Source: Symsagittifera roscoffensis (taxonomy: Eukaryota; Xenacoelomorpha; Acoela; Convolutidae). From it: 64,000 nucleotides of DNA. The notes below the pieces were generated by a model. That model saw nothing but the letters and a program-made list of their open reading frames with translations. It did not search any database and was not told where the DNA came from. The position numbers and the translations under genes are program-made. Positions 18,305-31,601 of this stretch are shown piece by piece. The number at the start of each line of letters is the position of its first letter. Within the stretch, counting starts at the first letter, position 1. The stretch spans positions 16,371,840-16,435,839 of the forward strand of contig NC_087070.1 in assembly GCF_963678635.1 (NCBI RefSeq), given 5' to 3'.

Positions 18305-18714
18305 TGAGTTATGACCGAAGTGTATAACTCATAGAGTAATTTCGGATAGGGTACACCGTCTGCTCGTCACGCTATCTTATTTTCGGCCGGATAGATTCGT
18401 GCAACTTCTTAGTCTAATACCAATCCTAATCTTACTCTTATACTATCTAGTCTCAGGTTGTTTAACTAGTCTCTGCTAGGCTCAATAGATCTAGGGTATA
18501 CTGGTTTATTGCGGTTGCTGAAGTCTTCTTGGAGAGTCAACTAATTTCTAAGTTAAATTCAAATCTCTCTGGTGCTGAAATTACAAGTAATTTCAGCACT
18601 TACAAATAAGTGGGTTGTTAGTTAGATGGATCACGATTGGTTAATATTAAATACTTTACATTGGTAAAATATCTAATTTATCCAATCATAAAATGTAGTT
18701 TAGATCAGGTTCCA
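18305..18714 (-). repeat. 5' LTR of the giant element (about 410 bp)
   Basis: The outer end is fixed by loss of identity with the left LTR after 18714. On the minus strand it begins TGGAACC. The inner end at 18305 is inferred from a CA terminus followed by a TGG primer site, because the matching part of the left LTR lies outside the window. The 13-bp inverted repeat recurs at 18572-18584 and 18587-18599. No target-site duplication can be checked. Confidence 0.75.
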
Positions 18715-20830
<2,116 letters not shown>

Positions 20831-20941
20831 AGAATGCGAAACGTCTTGAGATTGCAAAACACTTATGGTTACTGATATTGTTTGTATTCAATTATACAAG
20901 ACAGGCTATACGACATTATGACTTTTCAATAGCTTGTTTCG

Positions 20942-21795
20942 GTAACATTCGCCCAAACATTACACAGTGACAGAGCGTAGAAAAAAGTACATTTTGACAC
21001 GACTGGTTGACGTCAGTTACCTTAATTCTATTCGTTTTTAACCGTCTAGACCTAGTCAGTTATTTTCTGGTCTGTTAAGGGCTAAGTAAAAATCCCCCAG
21101 TTTTAGGCACTCAGCCAAACGACTTTTGATCAGTTTTCGTTTACATGCGCAAATAACCACACAACTGGATCTCGGATCCCCTGACTACGTGATTAATATT
21201 AAAACACGCCTAGAAAAGCATAATTTACTATCTTTCCAGTGTCAGTTATATACTAAATCCATTGGAGATGGATTGGTTCTTTCCTTGACTCTAACTACTC
21301 ATGCTCTGAAATACTGGACAATATTGGAGTTAAATAAATCGTTCAGGGCATTATAGAAGCTAAAATACGTGTTCAAACTCTCTAACAGTTTTTGGACACC
21401 GGGCCTCCAATTCCGTGTTCCCCGGGGATAACGTCGTTATCTCCCCGATTTCGTGGCACGGAAGGGTACGGATCCGCTCCGTACCCACAGGACCTTCCTT
21501 CCGTCTTGTCTCCTTCAGTTAAGCGCCTTATCGTGTCATGTTATCACGATAAGAGGCTTCGTTTTTCTCTTGTTTTCCTTGGATTAATATGTTTTTAATC
21601 TCGTAAATCCGGTTGTCTCTTTTTATTGTGCTTTTCGATCAAAATGGCTTTTCGGACAAAATTTTGTAAATTTTTCTTCCGGAAAATTCCGAGCCTCCTT
21701 TTCCTTACGAACTCACTAAAAACGCCTTCAACGTCCCTCTTCGTTTGCATGGGCCGGATCGACTGTGACAATCCGAGGGAATCGTGCATACCCCC
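20942..21795 (+). repeat. Dispersed repeat module, copy C (about 855 bp)
   Basis: Colinear with about 42822-43695 and 47472-48335, starting near GTAACATTCGCCCA and running to a block near TGACAATCCG. It contains a 7-bp inverted repeat with one central base (GATAACG-T-CGTTATC, near 21427) and an 8-bp arm pair TTATCGTG/CACGATAA near 21530. No coding capacity is seen. Copies A and B begin TGTAACA, like an LTR start, so a solo LTR is one possible reading. Confidence 0.8.
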
Positions 21796-22772
21796 GGACA
21801 GTCCTCTCAAGGTCCCCATTGAACGCATAACTCCTGGTTATCTTCATGTGGTGATCAAGTGTTCTATAATCAGAATACAAATTGCATCAGAAATTCAATT
21901 TATCCACGTCACCTCAACTCACCGAGTGTCATAAATGACAGGGTACTAAATTTCACTGCCTTCTAACATTTTCACAAAGTTTGCACCATGAGGAGTGTCC
22001 TAGACAAAGTTTTTTTCTGACTACTTACGTCATTTCACCATAATTGTTTTTCGATCTTGCTGGTTTAAAAAGGTTTGGGACGTGGCACGGTCACGCACCT
22101 AATAAAATTAACTTAGATATACTCATAAAGCATACGCGTTCTTTTGTGCTGTCGCCCTCAATATTAAAACTAAGAATCTCTGTGGCTAGGAAAGGTAATG
22201 AAGTACCCACCCTCCTCAAGCGAGCGTACCCAAACCCTACCAGGTCGCCACAAAGTGAAGATGTGTCCTCAACAGGTTAAAAACTTCAGTCAGGTTTAAA
22301 TTGGTTGATATACTCACCCAGGTCGTGCATAAATACATAACAATATACTGAAAATTTCCATTGTAATACATCAATTGAAACAATTCCTAACTATTTCAAA
22401 ATCTGGTCTAACCAGGCATCAACAAAACAAAAGTTTAAAACTTTCAATAATCAATCTTTGTTGATTTGTTCAAGTTTTTACGCACTACAACAGCTGAGTT
22501 TTTCACTTCTCTCCACTCCTGCTCCGTTTCTCGTCTTCAATTCTTAGTCCATCGCTTCTTATTCCTGCTCGCCCATCCCGCTGTCTTCCAGCCCTTTCTG
22601 TAGCATTTCAACAGAGTTGCGGGCCGTGTCCCAAGTTTCTTGTTCCATCAATCTCTGCTTGCAATAGGGCGGTAGATATACGTTCACCTTCTGCTCCCGA
22701 TTCCTACAGAAGCTATTGTTGAAGCACAGGCTCACGTTCCGTTCCAGGTCAGCATGTAAAACTTCTTTTGTC
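21796..22772. other. No recognisable gene
   Basis: About 1 kb between the dispersed repeat and the relic of the second Gypsy element. I see no domain, RNA gene or clear repeat. It may contain the 3' end of the minus-strand element, but no LTR pair could be found. Confidence 0.5.
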
Positions 22773-25700
22773 CTATTTCATAGCTGTGGTCACGGCATTC
22801 TTGTGCGTCAGGAATGCTCTCTTATAGCTACCGGTCCTATATTCAGCTATATTCATCACCGCACGGAACCAAGGCATCAACGTCTGTCTGGCCCAAATCC
22901 TTTCGATGGCTTTGGGTATCCTCAGGACTTTGCAGGTAGTTTTAAACATATCCAGTTTCTTGCTGACACTCACTTTGCTCAGTTACTCAGGAGTTGGTAC
23001 TACCATCTCCTGTTCGCTCGTTCCTGCATTAACCTCAAAACACTTCACTGCTAACATGTCACTGACCACCAATATCGACACTTTCTGGTCTTGATCAGGC
23101 AATCCCATGGGAAATAGCTCTCCACTTTCCCAAGCCAACATTAGGTTTGCTCTCTTGCGGTATCAAAACGTCTGCTCCAGGCAGTGACACGGGTGCTCCC
23201 CATGAGTCAGCAGTATGTTCATCCAGGTTCGATAACCCAATGCTATCAGCAGGGGATCTATTTCCACTATCATCTGATGTGTTTCATCCCTCTCGTCAAT
23301 TGTAGGGAAATCGTTTGCCACCTTTCCACTCGCTTTCTTCTTCTGAAAATCACTGACGTTTCCGTCACCCAATTTCGCCAATTTTTCTCCTATTATCTCT
23401 TCTAATTCGTCTCTAGACCTCTCCGAGACTGACCGAAGTATCATCGTCAACTTTCATGGGTATTGTAAGACATCTTGAACAATCGCACGCACTTGGGTAC
23501 CGATATGAGTTGATCAACCAAACGATGCTGCGTTTTGAAATCCACTATCACCAGGTGCGTCGGATGTCTGCTGTTGCAGTATAGTGCCAAACTGGATCCC
23601 ACCAGGTACTTTGAGCCAATCGTTTTGTGATATCCCTCGCTGTGCTTCAGGTTCATTTCATTCCGAGAGCTTCTCGGCAGCTTCCAGTTTTCTGCTCAGT
23701 CTGCAACGACCCTGGAAACACCTCCACGATCAGGGCGATCACTAACTCATGTGCCCTCTCGAGACATTCCAGTGATTGATATGGAGCTTGTCCTACTGTA
23801 GATCCCCGAGGCAGTTACCAAATTCACCTCAGTAACCCAGTGGCGGTCGGCAAATAATTCCATCTCGCTCCTGTCCGACATGCTTAGCCTCCCAAAAATC
23901 CTCGCCAACTGGCAATGCTGTTCGGCCATCGTTTCCAAGCAGTGACCCGTTCCACACACGTGCCCTTAAAGTCCACAACTGGCGGCCAGGCACTTACTTG
24001 TTTTCATCCAATCACTCGGAAAGTTACCCTCCGATGGTTCAGTGGGTGTCTTCTCACTCTGGGTCTTCACTTTCAAGGCCAGCAAGTGGTGAATTATTTC
24101 TAAGTCATGCAGACTCTTATCGTCGCTCTCTTTTAGCTCAACATCATTGGCGAGGTCTCATATCAGACCCGGGTTCGGATTTGGGCACCAAGAAGGTTTC
24201 ATGAGTTCCCACATTGTTACCAAACTGGTCTTCAGTGGACCGTCCCACGAGCCACACTCTTACTTGCACTTCCGATTCGAGAACCGAGGGTTCGACCACT
24301 CGTTCCTCCAGAATTATTCCCAACTGCAGCTGTTCAGACCCAATTTTCCCCAATTTTATCATCCCCAATTTTCGCACTCTTTCCACCCAGAAATCGAGGA
24401 TTACCGCTTGCCCTGGCTTCCTCGTTGACGAATGGGTTGTAGGCCACTCCAGGCACACCTGACTCATACTGGAAGCATCTCTACTTCCCTAACGTCGCAT
24501 ATTCTTTCAGGCACCTGACCCTTTCCAGCAATTCTCTGGTGACTTTCAATTCTTTGTTGGAGCACCTCCTGATTTCGTCAAACCTCCGGTAGCTATTAAG
24601 GTCGTTCAACTCCTTCGCCGGGATCCTTAGTGGCATATCTTGATAGAGTTCCAACAAGGCCCTCAAGAAGACCTCATCAAGCTTCACCTTTCTTTGACTC
24701 ATAACCTTCAAGCATTCCTCAAACACCGGAGTGGGGGTACAAACCACCACAAAACTCACAAAGAAAAGCGCATCTTTCCGTTTCGCCCATGCTATTGCCG
24801 AGTCGTCCCTGGCGATCAGCACTTTCAGAGCTTCCATCAGTTCCAATTGTTGCTCCCTCGCTTTGATTTCAGTGGTGGCTTCATATTCCTGTCTCATTAT
24901 CCCAACAAGACACCCGGCAGCCTCACGTGTAGATCTCTACTGACACATAGGTTAGCAATTTATACCATTACTGAAGCAGGTGTGCGCATCGTTCCGTCGA
25001 AATACTTCTGGAAGGCCGTCCTCCACTAAACTTTTACCAGCCGCTCCAGGCCATCTCTATTCGCTCCTGATGACATCACGGTGCCGTACTCTTTCTTTTT
25101 GAGTCTGAACTCATAATGAACTCCTTTAGATATTCCTGCATGGCTTGCTTTTCTTGCCATGCAATCAAATGTCCTCTCGCAGAATTTCTCGCCTTCAACA
25201 TTTCCAGACAGTCACCAGCATGATCGCCCATGTGAACTGATTCGGGCACAGTGGTGCGGCTGTACTCGACCACGTCGACCTGTCCCTGCAGTTTCATCTT
25301 CGCTATGGTAGTCCGGTTGCGAAGATGTCTCTCCTGTTTTTCGTTCTAGTTAAGTGTCGTATCTATCCCATTTCTTTTCTGGCAACGTGCCCAGAAGAGT
25401 ATTCTCAAGATTTCGTCACTTCTCGTCCTTCGAGGGGACTGATGAATTAACTTTTGTGCGTCTCTTTTTCGAGAGTCCAGTACCAGATAGACTGGATCCG
25501 CTGAAGACAGGCTGCCAATGCCTCTTCCGTAGGAGACATATAAGAAGACGGCGTCATCAATACCAGAGGTCCATCGTTCTCTCAACTGTCATCATACTCA
25601 CTCAACTGATACTCCAGCAAATCCCTGAGCCCGAGCCGGCACAGTCAGGTCACCTGCATGGAAAAAAATTCGTCATTCACCAGGAATTTCACTGATTCAT

Positions 25701-28448
25701 CACCATGTGGAGCCAGCTCATCCTGGCCACTTCAGTATAGACCAACAGTCAGCTGGTGAATACACGTTGTTCCATACGTCGGAGGAAACTCCGGGCTTAC
25801 TAGATGGTTGTGCCTTGATCTTCTTTCGACTCCATGCATCAGGAAAACTTAAATCAAAGGTGTGCCTTGCTTCAACATTCCAGGTGATAAGCGTGGCTCC
25901 ATCCTTCCCTCCATTTCCTCATTCTCTCTTCCACATCGCGAGCTGCTCCGATGCGAGGGTCGATGACAGGAGATGTCACTCCTAGCAGCATCCTCCTTAT
26001 CGGCGGGTACCGAAGGCATTCATCCGGCAATGGCCTGGATCCTGCAAGCCATGCCTGCTGGTTTTACCTCTCATGTGCGTATGCTTTTGGCCAGGCCGGA
26101 ACTCGCGTAGCCTCTCCAGAACCTTTCAATATCGGTCGCAGACTCCGGTGCTTGGGGTTGAATTGGACATGGAAAAGGTCTTCACCGCCCATTCGACACT
26201 TGAAATGGTTTTTGAAGTCCATTAACATCCGTTCAGGCTCTGCTATCCTTCCAAGTAGCCTATCGTTGCTGGCCAGTCCTCTCAGCTTCTTTTCTTCCAT
26301 CCAATTCAGCATTGAGCAATCCACTACTGAGACCAGGTTGACATATAGCACTGATTTCTTATACGCCTTTGTTTGTACATCGCCTTTACCTGCGACATCA
26401 CCGGTCCATAGACCACTGTGACGAACTCTCTCAATGCAAAGACTAAAACCAGATCTGTCAATAGAGGCATGGAGCCATATTTCTTGCTTTCATTCGCTCC
26501 TGCTATGATCTTATCCTCTCCCGTCAGGCTCCTGTTCTGTAGCAGGAGATATCGAATCAAGAGAGTTCTCCAGTCCTTCATCTTTCGATATGAGGCGGTT
26601 TCCAACTGCGCGTTGAACTCTCGACTCGGCCTTTGTAGCTACTCAGGGTAGCGCAGGAGTACGAACAGGTCACCCAATCAACCGTATGTCATCGTGATTA
26701 GCGTGAGCAGCCCGTCCAGCCTGAGGTCGGCTAGTGCCTAAGTCAAGAGAATATTCGGTCCCTTCACGAAGTTTTCATGCCCAAATGTCACATAGAGTGC
26801 CAATACAAGGCCGATCGACAGCTTTCTAACGTGTTTCATCAAGCTCGCAGTCAGGTTCCTGTAGGCACTCGGATAAGATGTGGACAGGAAGGATGGTGTC
26901 CATCCCCCTCCAATTTCTCCCAGGATCGCATCGGACCTTCATTGTGTGCCCTCGTGGCCAGAACAAGCGCTTGGAACTTGTCGAGCGACATGGTGTTCAC
27001 ATCCTGCATTAACTGCAACATCATTCCTCCAGCCTTCTCCCTTTCGTTCAGTAGGTTTTTCAGATACACGTGGATCTCTTTTATCTTTGCTGGGGCATGT
27101 TCAAAGACGTCTTCGCCCAGCTTACACACAGCCGGCGACAAAAACAGCCATACGTTAGTGTGCGGTTTTGTCTTCAAAACCAGTGCCATGTGGTCTTCCT
27201 CAGACGATGTCACATTGCGCCTGACCATTCTTTCTTACAGGTTCCTGTCAAAGTCTGCTTGCCTAAACCAGATGCCCACTGCCACCTGCTGCACCAGCAC
27301 ATGGTCATCATTCACTCCTATTCTCAATTTTAACAACCTGGCGAAGTTGGACAGCTCTAACTCCAGGACTTGATCCAGCACCACACGTGTCGTTCTGTGC
27401 TCTTTGAATTTCTGTATGGCGTTAGAGATGTCTGCCCAGACAGCAAGGAGTTCCGATCGAAGAGGATATGTAGATATAGGTATTTGGGTCAATACATTTG
27501 TTCGGCGCGGGAATAACCACGTCAATTCGTCCCTCCGGGTAACCATCGTGTATAAAATTTGCAATGGTTCTGGAAACGTAGCATATCCTGGTGACAAGAT
27601 AAAGACCATTTTCACTACATTCCTGGGTGGTAAAACGTCGCTGTATTGACATTTCCGTTTCTGTCATGGCGGACAGGAGCGTCATTATCGCTTCTCCCAT
27701 AACCTCGTTGCTGAGAACTGATTCGTCTGTGAGCGAGTCAATAGCCCCCGGCTCTGTAAATGATCATTCGAGCCGGCTATTCTTATCACTTGTGGATCCA
27801 TGTTGACAACGCTCTGCACGCTGATTGCTATTGCTACTGCGTGTCGCCAATTCAGCTTTGGAGCCGCCAGGAATATCACGCCTGGCCAAAACAATGAACG
27901 GAGCGTGTAGACGTAGACAGAACTGGCCACTATCCGATACTTTGCATTCTTGATGTCAAGGGGGTCATAGATAGCGAACAGGCCGTTGCCCATCGGTATG
28001 TCCAGCCATTTGTTCCTCCTGTTGTCCCCTTCCACCGAGATCGCCCGGGTATATTCTCTTGAAAATTCACCAGGCGTTTGGCGCGGTGGTTTGGAGAATC
28101 GCCGATACATCTTATGGTGTTTGTTGTTGGGCTTGTTTTCTGTCGTAAGCTTGCCCTTTCGGAGAGGTGGTATCCACTCTCTGGCCCTCCGACAGACGTC
28201 CGTCAGGGATCGTGTGCTCAGCGGTTCCATGGTAGTGTCTTGAGGCAATCCATCGAGATCGGCAAATCTGAGAGTGGTGACAGAGCTGATAGCTCCGCCA
28301 ATAGCCAGTCCACGATCGTGTTTTTGCTCCGCCGACAGCTAGTCCATGCACGATATCCGATACAGTCCCGACACTGTAAGCCCCTTTCCATTCATCATTC
28401 TCGGGGCATCTGATCGACATGCCAACGTTTTCATGTTCAAACTTGCTA
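22773..28448 (-). pseudogene. Relic of a very long ORF with no recognised domain
   Basis: On the minus strand, fragments of 70-190 codons in all three frames follow one another with little gap: 28248-27685, 27615-27235, 27228-26851, 26605-26324, 26351-26064, 24897-24481, 24467-24144, and others down to 22973-22773. They have similar, ordinary protein composition, including helical Leu/Glu/Lys-rich stretches. This suggests one ancestral reading frame of roughly 1,900 codons broken by indels. It continues the SGNH-containing segment upstream. No catalytic motif or membrane segment is recognised. It sits where env would be, but nothing shows it was an envelope. Confidence 0.5.
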
Positions 28449-30092
28449 TTATGTCAGCCTTGTACTGTCCCCATGCACTGGATCTGGAGGGTTCCAGGGC
28501 AACACATTGGCCGATTCAACTTCCTCTACAGGCGCGAAATTCGATGAAGAGTTCCCAGCAGGAACAGGGATTGTCGCGGGAAAATTACTCGCACTCGTGG
28601 AGGCTTGGGAGCTCGTTGGATTTTTGCTCGTTAGGTCTTCCAAGCGCCTTTTGAACGGCTGCCTTCGGGGAGGGGGAGCAGTCCCCAGCTTTTCCCCCAC
28701 GTCCGAGCTAGGAGCAGCGGGAGTAGCAGCACTCGTTTCTTGAGCCAGAGGCTTCAGACGATTAGCGAGTGGCTCAGGTACATTGCTCCTCACTCTGTCT
28801 CTGCCGGTCAAACTGGTCCGAGCCAGGGAGTCGGTCGTCCTAAGTTCCTCCTCCAGCTCCTCGTTCTTCGTTTGGAAGGCGTCATTGATCCATCGCCTTC
28901 CCTGTAGGGTGTTAAAGTGTATGCAGCACACTGACCATCTCTGATAAGCGAGGTGGTCAGTCATAAGCAACCTGTTTTCCAGATGCATGAGTCGCAACTC
29001 GCCTGGATTACTCCTGACCAGATTTTGAATCATTTTTTTCCATCGGACCACGTTGCCGTTCATAAAATCAGCCACTGGTGTGCACACTCCGGGTTCTGTG
29101 GGACCGTGCACAACACCATGAGCCTTGGTTTGTTATTTTTCCTTCAACTCGTTCAAAAAGCAGACCAACAGAGGTTCCCATCTACTCTCTGGGGTAACCG
29201 GAGCCCTAGAGATGTTGTTAGTTCCTAACAGTATTATCAGCGTATCCAACTGATCTTCATTTTGAAACTCCATCATCTTATTCACTTGGGCCAAGGAGGC
29301 CCCCCCCAAAGGAAAGCGCAGTGGTCTGACCACTCACAAAGATCTCAATCAGATCCCTCACCAAACTGTCTCCTAAGATCAGATGACGACTCGCAGAAGG
29401 AATTGTTTGGTTGTTGGCGCCAGGATTCCAGCTCATGCCATTTAGGCAGGCTCGGGGGTGCTCCGAGGCCACTTGCAAAAAGAAGTTGCGAACTGCATTT
29501 TTTTTTACTGGTGTCAACCACACGCAACTTCAAGGTGGTCATGCCACGTATCGGATCCGTCGGCACAATTGCCTGTGATGTTCGCTCTGAGTTGCTTGAA
29601 GAGCAATCCATGCGTTGGGAAGAGACGACCCTACCCAGCGTCCGTCCGCTGGTTTGGTTAATTTCATCCATCCTTGCTCTGGCCACCTGCTCAATTGTTT
29701 CTTGAAATTGAGGGGCCATGTAGGTGTCTGAAGGATCGGGTATAGTGTTCCTAGAACTAGCCGCGGGCTGCAAGGCCTGCGGAGGAGCCACGGGCTCCCT
29801 GGAGACGCACAGCTCCTGTGACTTCATCCTGGACTGTGTGTCCTTGAACTCATCCCAGTTCATCGTTGCCAAGACCTCTGGTGACATCTGGCCCACCTTC
29901 GCTATTTACAAGTCCTTTAGGTGTTTTATTATTTTTCTCCTTAAGAGTTATCTGCAGTTCGCCGTGTCTCCTTTTCCGCTCATCTCTTTCCTGAGCTATC
30001 GGCTCATATTCTTCCAACTTGGCGTGTAACTCCTGCCAATCTCTCTCCTTCTTGTTCGAGGTTTCAATCGTTTCCGAAGTTTGGATTTCCAT
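28449..30092 (-). pseudogene. SGNH/GDSL-hydrolase-like segment of the second Gypsy element
   Basis: An N-terminal charged, coiled-coil-like part (30092-29850, Glu/Lys/Arg-rich) and a linker (29896-29345) precede a GDSL-type core. Block I is GDSLVRDL near 29380. A later ILLGTNN matches block III (Gly-x-Asn). A DHLA...IHFN stretch near 28920 resembles the terminal catalytic-His block. Members hydrolyse esters; some non-LTR elements carry such an esterase in ORF1. The frame is broken at a run of eight Gs (minus strand, near 29300), at a TAA (29135-29133) and within the His block. The region after about 28870 is Pro/Ser-rich linker. Presence in a Gypsy element downstream of integrase is unusual. 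Confidence 0.6.
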
Positions 30093-30386
30093 CTAATTCA
30101 AGTTGACTTTCTTGGATGGAGGAGATGCTGTTAGAGATTTATGTCAGTGTAAAATGATCAGATGCTGTCACCTTTTGCACCTGGAGTAATCCAGGTCACA
30201 ATAACATAATCATCACATAATCAGAACCACACAATAATACAAAATATCCATATCACTCATCATTACTACTATACAAAAACCTAAGACTCAATATCTATCC
30301 TGAAACCTAAATCCTAATATTTAAAAAGTAGACCTGGTAGAAAACTCGTAGTCCTAACAAAAGAGCTAATAACCCTACTCATAGCT

Positions 30387-30790
30387 CTAGCATATGCTCA
30401 GATAAATTTCCAAAGGTAAGTAGATTTCTATGTCAGTTTTCGAATAAATTACATGCACTAGAGCATATAGTTCTCTGGGATGCAACTTTCCCCTATTGGG
30501 ATCATAGACGGGCATGTAGAGCGAGTTCACTCCTCTCTCAATCAGGAAATCCCTGAGTCGAGTTAATGCCGGCACCAAACTCTCAGGATTCACGGGTTGT
30601 CTATCAGTGGCCTTGGTTACCAAAAACACAAGTATTTTCCCGGTATTTGTGATTCAATAGGGGGCAGCGCCATCACCTATCCTACGCCAGGCCTCTGTTT
30701 CCATAAAAACTCGATATTCTTATACTTTGTTTTGAAGTCGGCCGCTACTGCTGTTTTGAAACTTACCTCCCTCTACCTCCCTCTAGCGCT
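30387..30790 (-). pseudogene. Macro-domain-like segment downstream of pol
   Basis: The 80-codon frame at 30629-30387 plus the preceding bases resemble the C-terminal half of a macro (ADP-ribose-binding) domain of the OARD1/TARG1 type. Features are a hydrophobic strand entering VTKATDRQP, then ALTRLRDFLIERGVNSL, a YDPNRGKL loop where family members have a Gly-rich loop, and a final strand near TDIEIYL. Upstream codons (about 30770-30640) give a matching FKTKY...FLWKQRPG region with a stop. The N-terminus is obscured by tandem AAACTTACCTCCCT-type repeats. Macro domains bind or remove ADP-ribose. This is family pattern recognition from a broken frame. Confidence 0.5.
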
Positions 30791-30835
30791 ATTTTGAAAC
30801 TTACCTCCCTTGAAACTTACCTCCCTCTAGCCCCA
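30770..30835 (+). repeat. Short tandem repeats (GAAACTTACCTCCCTCTA type)
   Basis: Three or four imperfect copies of a 16-20-bp unit interrupt the N-terminal side of the macro-like segment. They probably arose by local slippage. Confidence 0.7.
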
Positions 30836-31601
30836 AAAAATCACCGACTGTCACATTAATGTTGTTCAAGTAGTGATTCGGTAGGTCAAAGTATGACTCG
30901 AAAAAATGTCCAAAAGGCGGTTTTTTTAGGGGTTTGTCGCCCTCCGTTTCCAGTTCTCTTTTTCTCTAGCCGATTTTAATTTTTGATCATGAGATTTTCG
31001 GTTTGGGTGAGTCCTATTTCCACTCCCCGGACAAAATATCCCCGTCGATTGCCCAGGATCGAGCAAATCGAGACTGGATTCGTGAACACATAAGGGGCCG
31101 TCTGGAGCGATCCAGTCTGACTCGGTGTTGTCGTGACTGATGTATTTGATCCTAGTCTAATCGACATCCTGAATCGTCAGGATTGTTTCTTTATAGTCTG
31201 CAGGTAGATCATGGAGCCATTCGAGCAACCGTAAGTTTGTCAACTCATGCTCATGCATTTGTTCCGCCTCATGTTCGATAATTTCCGGTTCCGATCGATC
31301 ATCAGTCCAGTCTGTAACTGTATCATCAATCAGGTCGATGTCCTATGATACCACTATTTCATCCAAACTCATTTTTGAGTCCGTTAAGTTGTCCAAGACA
31401 ATTCTGTCTGCGACAAACCTTCACCATACGGATTGTATTTCCTCTTGTTCCTTCACCTCTTGCTCTTTCGCGTCTCCATGGTCAAGAGAAAGTCAGATTC
31501 TACTCCGTTGTCAACATCGGTCTGCTCCGGACAGTTCCAGTCCTCCTCGACATATGGTAGTGTTTCGTCATCGAACTATTTTCGCTCAGTTAGTTTTAGG
31601 T
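30836..31601 (-). other. Between integrase tail and macro-like segment; weak coding remnant
   Basis: Minus-strand fragments (for example 31167-30976) suggest an acidic or Ser/Thr-rich pol tail, but no domain is recognisable. Stops occur in all frames. Confidence 0.4.

Larger units (their letters stand above)
1..18714 (-). mobile_element. Giant env-bearing Ty3/Gypsy-type LTR retroelement, nearly complete
   Basis: A minus-strand retroelement bounded by direct repeats: bases 1-225 match 18490-18714 with two substitutions, at 48 and 145. The left LTR continues beyond the window, so the element is about 18.9 kb if the LTR is 410 bp. Most Ty3/Gypsy elements are about 5-9 kb. Coding order is basic ORF, gag, protease, RT, RNase H, integrase, two small membrane ORFs, a Pro/Ser-rich ORF, envelope and a 602-aa ORF. 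The order RT-RNase H-integrase and the pol motifs place it in Ty3/Gypsy. Near-identical LTRs imply recent insertion. Only two in-frame stops (14578-14580 and 7370-7372) break otherwise long frames. Activity is not shown. Confidence 0.9.
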
